The translations under genes and the position numbers were made by a program. The notes below the pieces were generated by a model. That model worked only from the letters and a program-made list of their open reading frames with translations. It ran no database searches and was not told where the DNA came from. From positions 12,866,357 to 12,930,356 of the forward strand of contig NC_061789.1 of NCBI RefSeq assembly GCF_022458985.1: 64,000 nt of DNA, in the 5' to 3' direction. Each line of letters starts with the position of its first letter. The first letter of the stretch is position 1. Origin of the DNA: Mugil cephalus (lineage: Eukaryota; Chordata; Actinopteri; Mugiliformes; Mugilidae). This document shows, piece by piece, positions 28,641 through 64,000 of the stretch.

Positions 28641-30690
28641 GAGTGTGAGCATTTTTTATTTTAATGGTACTTAATGGTGTTTAATTAAGATGTATTTGTA
28701 AAACAGAATGAATAATACAATTGACACCTGTTTAAGACAGGCATGTTAACTGAAAGATGATCACAAACCACTACTGGACATCTGGCTTTTAATAAAAGAG
28801 CTTTGCAAAGAAAATTTGTTAGGATTTAAAATAATCTCATTGCATGTGTGTAGCATTAACAGTCAAATAAAAATGAGGTCAGGTGATATTTTTCAAAAAA
28901 GGTTTCTGGAATAAGGATAATGATTTCGAGCGCATCACCATCGCTTTTTTATTTCTTTTTTTTTTTTTTTTTTAAGTTGACTCTTAATCTACATCACATT
29001 AATACCTACTAGATTATTTAGAGCTAATCAACAGAGCAAATCAACCCATAAGCGTGTCCATGTAAAGTTAGTTGACTTCTCAAATAAATAATGGTACTTG
29101 GTAACATTTCTGCAATACATGCAATTGCGACATATTAAGAGTTAGGACTTTCTCAAGTTATATCAGCAAATGGATTCTTCTGCACCAGTGTATGAATAAA
29201 ATATGATCCATAGTTAGAAATTATGAAAATCTATCGACATAAGTGTGTTATGTCACTAGTTTTGGCTGTGCAATCTTTAATTTTATTAAAACTGGGGATT
29301 CAAGCAACAGGAGAGGAGCTTCTAGGACTACCAGCCTGCCAAATACAGCTTCTGTTCAGGAAAAGAAAGCAACGGCATCTTCTTACGGTATTTATTTGTT
29401 CACCCTTTTTATTTCTGCATTTGTAGACCAAACATCACAAAATATGATTTAACTAGTTTTAAAATCCTAATCGGTTAAGTTAAGTTCTATTGATAAACAA
29501 TAGCTTGGGCAATCGTATCAGCTAAAGTTCCCCAAAATATTAGCTATTTTAGCTTGGTTGCAGTTTTAAATGTGTAATCTTAATCTATTGGTGTTCATGT
29601 TAAGGGACATTATACATGTTTGTTAATTACAGAATTAGATTAGGTGGGAAAGAAAATGCATAACAGAAAGAAGGTGGCTGTTTTGTTTTTCTCAGTAGGT
29701 ATTTGTTGCTTTTTACATACGGAAGAAATGGCAGATGATGGAACAACTGCAAACTCTAATCAGCAAGAAAGGAGTGTCTACATGGAGTTATTTATTATTT
29801 CTTATAACTTATGACAATTGATAGAGCATATCTGACTTGGGGTGGTCTTGATGATCTTCTTTGCCATGGGCCCCCATAAAGTTTAGGATCGCCACTGCTG
29901 TTGAAGAGGGCAAAACTGTACACTCACTTGCCAGTTTATTAGGTACACTAGTTATAATGAATGCATTCAAATATAACAGCCCTGCTCTAAAGCGCCCTGC
30001 TATTGTGATCAGTTTATACGGAAACTGCGAAATAAAGGTGGTAATTTAGCCTACGCCACTGACTAAAATGGGGTTGACAAAATAATGGGATGTGTGACAG
30101 CTTCAGAACAAATCAACAACACTGCAAATGTTAAGAAAATAATATAATACCGTAATATAATGACATTATATTTGCATTCACAAGTGTACTAATAAAAAGC
30201 CAAGTTACTACATACACTCAATGGTGTAAACGTGCGTCAGATGACAGATCTACACCACAGATGAACGGACTTTTGAACAGTGACCACCATACCGAGACAT
30301 TTATTTCGTTATCGCGAGAAGACGCGGTCGTATTAAAATACACTGCAAGCACGGAAACTCTCGGCTTCCGTATGTCCCCATGTACTTTCACTATATTCGG
30401 CGTTATCCTGTGTGTTTTCTTCATGGGTCTAATAGTCTCGTCTTCCTTCCTCAACAGGCCTGTTATTGTTATTAGCGGTTAATTTACGGCAGACATTTCA
30501 ACGAACTTATTACACTGCTGTGTAACAGTACCTAATTGTTTACTGGCACAGTTCGTAACTTGTTTTTGAAGAACAGTTAGCCCCACACCTGTGCTAAAGT
30601 GCATTGCTAACTACAAAAGTAGCTGCAACTATCATTGAGTATTTTCATTGTTCGAAGTAGCCTAAAGGGCGTGTGTCGCAGGACACAAAG
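28641..30690. other. Intergenic region between the samd9-like gene and gaa
   Basis: AT-rich. At 29918-29950 it has CACTCACTTGCCAGTTTATTA, a common fish repeat start that recurs in diverged form at 38760-38788. A block near 30040-30085 resembles 1008-1050. One small ORF at 30261-30482 is listed separately. The last 100 bases before gaa should hold its promoter; no TATA box or perfect CLEAR motif is visible there. Confidence 0.5.
30261..30482 (+). CDS. Possible small membrane protein ORF
   Basis: 73 codons from ATG 30261 to TAA 30480-30482. The C-terminal half has one strongly hydrophobic stretch (CTFTIFGVILCVFFMGLIVS) that would make a single membrane span. I do not recognise the family. It lies 230 bp upstream of the gaa start, in a place where divergent or upstream transcripts are common. 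It could equally be a chance ORF in AT-rich DNA; nothing else supports coding. Confidence 0.2.
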   Translation: MNGLLNSDHHTETFISLSREDAVVLKYTASTETLGFRMSPCTFTIFGVILCVFFMGLIVSSSFLNRPVIVISG

Positions 30691-30711
30691 CTCTCGTCTC
30701 GGTAGCGCATC

Positions 30712-40382
<9,671 letters not shown>

Positions 40383-40690
40383 ATTTTATGACCCACAGGC
40401 CTCTGGAAAGCCTTGCCTTCTGAACTGCTGCTGAAAAAAACAAAAAAACAACAGATGCATTTTCCTGCAGTGACACCTAGAGACTTCTTTAAGCCACTGC
40501 AGCAACATCATGGCTCATCATTTCTAGGACACTTTTGCTGCTAATTGCTACCAAAATCCTGATTAATGTTTAATTCTTTGTGAATGTACAGTGTATAGTT
40601 TTTGAAGGAATATTTTTAATTGTATTTTTGAAAAAAATGTTTATACGTGCTTTTCCTGAAATATAAATAAAAATGAGGAAAAATTAACAA
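40383..40690 (+). other. gaa: gaa 3' UTR with poly(A) signal
   Basis: Follows the TGA at 40380-40382. AATAAA at 40666-40671, followed by an A/T-rich stretch, is a good poly(A) signal. Confidence 0.7.
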
Positions 40691-40992
40691 TGTCCCTGGA
40701 TTCAGTTCTGGGAACATTCCTTAGAGAGCTTGGTCCATACTGAGAGTTGGTGACTCAGTTGGTACCAAGGGGCCCAAAGTGTGCCATGTAAAAATATCCT
40801 CCACACCATTACACCAAGCACCACTTGCCTGAACGGCTGAAACAAGGCACGGTGGATCCACGCTTTCACATTGTTTGTCCCAAATTCTGACCCTACCAAT
40901 CTTAAAGAAAAATCAGGACCCATTAGACCAGGTAATGTTTTTCCCAACTGTCTTGAATTTTTTGCTCTTGTATGACAGGACTGGTACTCCAC
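40690..40992 (-). mobile_element. Decayed Tc1/mariner-like transposase fragment
   Basis: A minus-strand ORF encodes GVMVWRIFLHGTLWAPW, which resembles the conserved GGGVMVWGIFSWHTLGPL block of Tc1-like transposases, with neighbouring partial matches. Catalytic residues and ends are missing. It lies just after the gaa poly(A) signal. Confidence 0.5.
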
Positions 40993-40999
40993 GTGTTGT

Positions 41000-41960
41000 T
41001 CTGCTGCTGTAGCCCATCTTCTTTAAGGCTTGATGTGTTCAGAAATTCTCCTCTTTGTACCTCGGTTGTAACAAGGAGTTATTTGAGTCATCGTCTCCTC
41101 TGACCTCTGGCTTTTTCCCCTTTATTTGCCACATTAAAAGTCGCTAAATTCACCTCTCTAACCGAGTCTGATGCTCATTTTTTTTTTTTTTTCACAACTT
41201 CAACACATCGTCTTGACCTTCATGCCTGAATGCCCTGATTCCTGGTATGTGTTCATATGATAATCACGTATTTGCTTTAATGAGCAGTTGAACCGGTTTT
41301 GGTGGATTTGTATGATCATGCCACCTCTATTACAGATGATATATGCCACCAGTGAATAAAAGATGATGTTTTTCCTGATGTAAGAAGATTCCCGCAGAAC
41401 AGGCTTTATATTTAATATTCTGACTTGGAAAATAGCACTTTTCTTTTTAGATAGCTTTCTAATTAATGAAGACAGAAATGTATTGTTGCCTAATCTAAGA
41501 CTGTTTTTAAATGGACATGTGTAGCCAGCAGAGACTGCGTGTGTGAGGGGATGCTCTGACTCCAGCTCTGGTCCTGATGATAGACCAACTGCATTCAAGC
41601 ATTTGCCGGTGACCTTTAAAACGTCATTGTGATGTAAGGGGTAAGGATTTTACGATAGGCTGGGTCAGAAAGCGACTTTGGATATAATGTAAAATATATT
41701 TACTTGTTTTAAGCACCGCCATGGTCCAATTTCCCTTTAATTTTTTTTAAAATATTATTTTTAATGAAATATAAAATTATCTGTATGTTTAACAGGAAAA
41801 AAGCCTTTGACATTCCGGAAGCAGCGGAATTTGGGGGATTGGTCTAGAGCTGCAAAGTTAGAAGGAAAAGATCAAGAACCAGTGGGAAGCAACTTCCTTT
41901 TGGATTTCAAAATAAAACGTAAGCACTGCATTCGCCCATATCGAAGGTTTGCTTTGAAAT
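41000..41960. other. Intergenic region between gaa and tbc1d16
   Basis: AT-rich, without a recognisable gene. It becomes more CpG-containing from about 41850, where the probable tbc1d16 promoter begins. Confidence 0.5.
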
Positions 41961-41965
41961 TTCGA

Positions 41966-42196
41966 ACCGGAAGTGTAAAGAAGTGTGTTTTTGCCGTGGA
42001 AGCGGCAGCAGGCAGGCGTGTAGTGTCACTGTCGGAAAGCAGCATAGTAAAAAACAGGACTACAGTTCGTTAACAGCTGACCCAAATCCGGGAAAAGCAG
42101 GCGCAACTACGTCGGCGCACGCTGCGCGGTACAACCTCCCTGAACGGCGAGATGGTTGTCCGGCATGGGCTGTAGACTCCTGCGGCAGGACTGAAG
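41966..42196 (+). promoter_or_regulatory. tbc1d16: Candidate tbc1d16 promoter and non-coding first exon
   Basis: ACCGGAAGTG at 41966-41975 is a consensus ETS site of the kind found in CpG promoters. CpG-rich sequence follows, and a good splice donor (CTGAAG|GTGAGA) lies at 42196/42197. The first coding exon of tbc1d16 starts with an acceptor at 46211-46212 and 32 bases of leader, so an upstream non-coding exon is required. This is the best candidate I see. Confidence 0.4.
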
Positions 42197-42999
42197 GTGA
42201 GAGCTCAGCGGCTTGGCCCCCGCTTTCCTACACGCCGCCTGCTATTCATTCATTCTTCATTTCTCCTGCTGGAACAGGTGTGTGTGTGTCAACAGCCGTT
42301 TGTGCACGCGAACCGTGATGTTGTGAGGTTGCTGCTGGATGAGAAACTTTTTAGTTTTGTTGGCAAACGTGGACGCCCTGAGCGATTTTCGGCCGCGGTT
42401 TCGGGCAGCTTGACTGAAATATTTATGTTCTAAAGGCTGCACGACTCGGGCCAGAAAACCCACTGTCAACAGCCTACCAGTGTGGGCCTCCTGTCAGATG
42501 GTTGCTCCCCGTCAGGCTGTAATGGTAGCAGATGGATCCCCAGACAGCATGGCACGCCTTTACTACACAAGATGCTGCTGTTAATTGTCCCATCACAGTC
42601 AGGACAGGGGACGACCATCTCCAGTCAGCCTGGAGTTTAATCAATGAGTTTAGCCATAAATATGAATGAAACTTAAAAAAAAAAAAAGCATATTCTTGAA
42701 TTCATCAGTCAGAGAACAGATGGGAAAAATAAACTTGGATGTGGCTTCTCTCTGCGCTGCTATTCTTTGTCTGATACTGTAAAGTAATATCATTCAAGCT
42801 TTCACCCACCGGTTTGTCCACAAGTCACAAATCAAGAAACCAAAATTTAGTCTTTTTGTTTTAAAATATTACATAAGGCCACGTAATTTAAAGTACTGGC
42901 ATTACCTGAAAAGAGAACCCACCCATTTGGATAGGTGTGTTTAATTGCAGGAGATTACTTTATGACGTTTTTACTGTAAAGTAAACTTTTTATTATTTT

Positions 43000-43460
43000 T
43001 TTTATCTGCAGTGCACCATAAAAGTTTTTGCTTCCCTCATAATTTTTGCACACTTCTGCAAAAAAACAAAACAAAAAAACAGAACAAGTCCTGAAAGTAT
43101 TCACAGAGGCCGCAAGCAAACAAATGAAACATAAATTTTGCACTTGTGTGTTTGTTTATTCAGGAAAAATTAACCAATATTACATATCTCAACCTATCTG
43201 GGTGCGCATGTTGATTTTCAACGCCAAATTACAGTGTGTGTGTTCAGTACAGTTCAGTGTTTTCTAATCAATCAGTCAATCATGTTTGCTATCTGATCTT
43301 TACACCACATGTTTCTGGAAGTGTAGGATGGCACAGATAAGTTAGCTTTCTAAGGACTCAAGAAAAGGCATCGCCGTTGCTCATCAGGCTGGAAAAGGTT
43401 ACAAAACCATCTCTAAAGAGTTTGGAATCCATAAATTCACAGACCAGTAGTTTTTTTTTT
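43000..43460 (+). mobile_element. Tc1-like transposon remnant in tbc1d16 intron 1
   Basis: 43358-43450 encodes DSRKGIAVAHQAGKGYKTIS and continues KEFGIHKF before a stop, resembling the N-terminal DNA-binding part of fish Tc1 transposases. It belongs to a different lineage from the element at 49030. The rest of the transposase is absent. Confidence 0.5.
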
Positions 43461-43548
43461 AAATAAATAGAAGCACAAGTATAATATTTTTTTTATTTAT
43501 TTATTTTTTTAAATTCTGTTCCCTCCGACTACTTTCAGGACTTGAGCT

Positions 43549-43680
43549 AAATGTGTATATATATGTGTATATATACATATATATTATATGTATACATAGA
43601 TACACACACACACACACATATATATATCTATATATATATATATGTAGAGAGAGAGTGAGAGAGAGAGAGATGCATATATA
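43549..43680. repeat. AT/CA/GA compound microsatellite
   Basis: Alternating TA and TATG tracts, (CA)n near 43602-43618, (TA)n near 43618-43643 and (GA)n near 43645-43670. All neighbouring short ORFs are artefacts of this tract. Confidence 0.85.
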
Positions 43681-45051
43681 GATTGTACCCATGAAGGACC
43701 TTGTTTTTCAGGCTTCTTTGCGCCTGGTGTCTTCGGCTGCCCCAGGCATTGGTATACAGTGCAGATGAAAAGGTGTGTTCAGCATTGCCCCCTCTATTGA
43801 AATGTCAACGTGACAACTTAATTAATATAGCCCAGAGGTGAGAAGCTGAGACCCTGGGAGTTTTACCTCCTGTAAACGGCGCTAAACCGCACAGGTGTAG
43901 GTTTTCGTGGTCTTATTAAAAGTTTCTCTGTTTGGCTAGCAGTCTGTAGAAAAGTTTGCAAAAAAAAAAGTGAAGTATTCTGTAGGTCACAGTGGGAATA
44001 GAATGAGTGTGGGACGCTGTTTCGGTCCTGAGGAGTTCGATAAAACGCTGAAAGGTCACAGAGAAGAGGCAGCGTGTCAGCAGCGCCGAGGTGTTGACAG
44101 CGTAAAAGATGAAGAGAGAAGAAAGAAGCGAGGGTCTGTAATCACATACAGACCAAAATAACCCCTACATAGTAGCACAGCAGTGAATTAGTTATTGCTG
44201 TACAGAAAACAGCTGGACAGCTGGTTTGAGATCCAAGCCTGTCATTATGAGGATCATGTTCATGATGGTATGTGTTTCTGTGTGTGCATCCTGCAAGAAT
44301 GAGCAGTTGGAGTATGTAAACATTACATTATTATGCACACGTGCTGTTTGATGCAGAAGTAGTCGGCGGGGGCTGGCCACTTATATTCAGTAGTAGAGAC
44401 ATGCTGTAGGATAGAAAGACTGTGGCTGAGAACTTATCCACAGTTTTACATTACATATTTTCATGCTAACTTCTGGCTAATGCTAATACGGCCAAGACTC
44501 CAGGAACTCTTGTGGTATAAGGAAGAACTTTATTAGACTGACGCGTTTCACCTGGAGGCCTTCATCGTGGGCATCAAGGAAAAAAAGAAAAAATGGAAAC
44601 AATAATTTAAAAATCTGAAAAAGGAGTACATATGAGCCAATAGCGTAGCCGCGAAGTGGGCTTGGTCTTGTGGCATCAGGCCCAACCACTCGTATATGTC
44701 CGCATACATATACACCAGCCAGGAGACACCTGAAAGTCTGGGATCACCGTATCATCATGTGTCATGTAGCGTCAGGCTTCAGGTTTCAGGAGTTGTTACG
44801 ACAGACCGGCAAAACAGAGCAAGGTTCAAGAAGGGTCAGTGGTAAAAATGGCTAACGTATTCACAGATGTGGTAAATGGCTTACGTTAACGTAAGGACGT
44901 CGGAAAAATTCACCAGTCCTTTCACGAGTTTTTATTTTTATGTTTAGTTTTTTTCCTCTGCTGTATCCAGACTGGTTACCTTTATGGTATTTTTTTATGT
45001 TTTCAAAGAATCACAATTACAAGACTACAGGTTTTTCCACGGTAATGGATC

Positions 45052-45170
45052 CCCACGCTGGTACAGTTTGACCTGGCAACAGCAACGTAGGAAGTTGAGA
45101 CTTCACAAAGGGTCGTAGCCCTCTGATTGGTGGCCAGCAGACCAATCAGAAGGCCAACAAAGTGTCCGCG
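45052..45170 (+). repeat. Half copy of the MITE-like family
   Basis: Contains CAACGTAGGAAGTTGAGACT and CTCTGATTGGTGGCCAGCAG, matching the right arm of the element at 13040-13370. The left arm is not visible. Confidence 0.5.
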
Positions 45171-46244
45171 TTACTTTATAAAGCGATTGACTTAAAGATT
45201 AAACAACTATGCGGGTAATTTAACAGTAGTGGTTTCAGATTGAACTGAAATTGCCAAACATTTGTTGCAGCCGAAAATCTGCCAGGACTTTTTTTTTTTT
45301 TTTACACAATGTCCTTTCCTTTAGGGGCATTTCTAACGAAAAGAAACGGTCTTCTACTCCTTAAAATTCAATTCAAATGGTGACCCTCCCCGGTATCCTG
45401 CGCGGATTTCATGCCACCAGACTTCCTGCCGGGGGCCTGGCATCAGGAAGTCGGGGTGCCTGCTTAATCAGGCAGAGGTAAACATGTCCTCTGAGGAAAA
45501 AGGAGGGGACATTCCTCAGACGGAGCCGGGAGTACGTGTCACGAGTGCTCAAGGAAACAAGGCATCACGTGAAATGAATCCAAACACACAGACACGTCCA
45601 AGTCAGGAGAACGAAAGTAAATGTGAAGTGACGACAACTGTGTGTCTTCAATTGCTCTCAGTTTCATTTGATCCTGAGATTAACATCCCCCCTTAAGCCT
45701 TTTCAGATAAGAAAGCATTCATCCCCACGTCGTTCCTCGCCATCAAAGCACCCACTTTACTTTTAACTCGCGGGGAGCCTTCTCGGTTCAACGCTGGCGT
45801 GGCGTGACACGTCGATCCCAGTCCGGCGCAGATGTCGGCGACATCTGCTGGCGGCTGATAACCGTTCGGAATTTCACACGGACGGGGTGATGTGTGTTTG
45901 CGCGTGTCTCAGTGAGTGTGCGCCGTTGTCTGAGCGGTGTTTGCAAAAGGTGGGTCACGTTTGCTCACACACTGCTACAGTATACACAGAAGCTACGAAC
46001 GTGTTCGCGGGTGCAGGTGCACAACGAAAAATGTGGCACAGAGAACTGCTGAACAAGTACTGAGGGGGAGAAGGGATTGTGGGGTTGAGCACTGCAGTAA
46101 GGACACTGCAGTAACTGCTGGCAAACATGTGACAGAGGAGGCGAAGCATGCTCCGATACCGTATCTCTCACCCTCTGCCTCCTCCCTTCTTCCCTGTAAT
46201 GTTTGTATTTAGAGGATGGGCCCAGTGTCCCGGTGCCTGTGGAG

Positions 46245-62977
<16,733 letters not shown>

Positions 62978-64000
62978 GGTCGAGGTTACGGGGGAGCTTT
63001 TTGCTCGTATCGATCTGTGTTAGCACAGCAGATGTTTGGATTCATCTGAACTCCTTGCTGCCCTGTGACCTCTCTCTACACACTGTCCATGCTTTTAATT
63101 TCACCATCGAATGTGTATTTTTGACACTGGACTCTTTCATGTGGTGCAATGTGGAACACTGCCTTATCAGATTGTTGTTTTCAGCATTCGGTATGACATG
63201 AATCGGCAATGGGGGCAGTTTGCTGTCGGACAGACCACAAGTCAAGAAGCTGCTTTCCTCTCGATGCAGAACGGACAATCACCAGCCACTATGTTGGTCT
63301 GGAGCTTCTTCAGGTTCTAGTCTGTTTTTCCTCTGGGTTTCTGGGCAGGGGTCATATCAGAGTCTGAAGCAACTGGGCTGCATTCTTGCAGAGTCTGACC
63401 TTGGGTCAAATGAAACTGCGGACTCATTCACAGAACTTGAACTTGAACTTTTGTTCTTGTGTTCTCACAAAGGGACATTTGTGTTAATATCCAATAATAT
63501 GTGCACATCTGAAGCCTGAGCAGGACATTTTAAAACACAGAATCCTCGATGTTAACAAAAAAGGGAAAGTCTACAAATGAATTACAATGAAATACTGTCC
63601 CTTTTACATTTCGTTCAACTTAATTTCTTCAGCGACTGAATGTTTGATTTTATCCGCAGTTACAAATATTTAGCAATATTATATCCTTGCATGTGCAATT
63701 CTTTACGTATAGAGGGCACGATATATTTGTAGCTGGAAAACAGTCCAAACTAAAAGTAAGAATGTGTTTACATTACAGACACTCACGTGATAGGGCTTCT
63801 CATATTTCCTCATCGGATGGCGGTAAGGAGCATTCTTATAATTACTCAAAAAAATGGTGTTTCCTGACAAGCAAGAGGAAGACAAAAGTGTGTTTCCTTA
63901 TGATTCAGATTCTGAGTCAGACTTAGGCATTCGCATCACCCGTTGAGCAATAGGAGTTTTGCCATTTTGCCCATTATCATGAAACATAAAATGAATCTAC
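62978..64000 (+). other. tbc1d16: tbc1d16 3' UTR, incomplete
   Basis: Follows the TGA at 62975-62977. I find no AATAAA or ATTAAA at a convincing position before the window ends, so the UTR probably continues. The short ORFs here look accidental. Confidence 0.5.

Noticed and set aside
41200..41598. 132-codon minus-strand ORF between gaa and tbc1d16
   Set aside because: No recognisable motifs, biased AT-rich composition, no splice or promoter context.

Overview
The window looks like chromosomal DNA of a teleost fish, probably a spiny-rayed fish. It has vertebrate genes with many small GT-AG exons, short introns, long (GT)n and (CA)n tracts, several Tc1/mariner remnants and interspersed repeats typical of fish. 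All four protein-coding genes lie on the plus strand: ern1 (IRE1), a samd9/samd9l-like gene, gaa (lysosomal acid alpha-glucosidase) and tbc1d16. From general knowledge, the human orthologues of ern1, gaa and tbc1d16 are all on chromosome 17q, so the block looks like conserved synteny with a samd9-like gene inserted.

Layout. 1-18490: ern1, 22 coding exons that join into a clean 1102-codon frame (luminal sensor, membrane span, kinase, RNase), with an unusually long C-terminal tail. 18491-19840: intergenic. 19845-28640: the samd9-like gene, with an exact ISRE, a non-coding first exon, a second exon holding only ATG plus one base, and one giant exon. That giant exon is broken by a frameshift just before its C-terminal OB-fold-like part. 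28641-30690: intergenic, with one small possible membrane ORF. 30712-40690: gaa, 19 coding exons, 939 codons, catalytic Asp518 and Asp616 in place. 41966-64000: tbc1d16, a probable non-coding first exon plus 12 coding exons (753 codons, complete TBC Rab-GAP domain), with a 3' UTR running off the window.

The most unusual structure is in gaa intron 2 (about 32550-35050). It is a tandem array in which pieces resembling the 5' part of gaa exon 3 alternate with tRNA-Arg(ACG) genes on the minus strand. Three of these tRNAs are intact and at least two are decayed. Other points worth checking are the samd9-like frameshift, its ISRE and overlapping upstream ORF, the IRE1 tail and Gly-Leu repeat, and four short telomere-like TTAGGG tracts inside introns.

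The genes do not form an operon-like unit. ern1 acts in the unfolded protein response, gaa in lysosomal glycogen breakdown, tbc1d16 in endosomal Rab4/Rab5-type trafficking, and the samd9-like gene in interferon-linked antiviral translation control. Exon boundaries were chosen by GT-AG rules, reading-frame continuity and remembered family sequences. No alignment or search was run.
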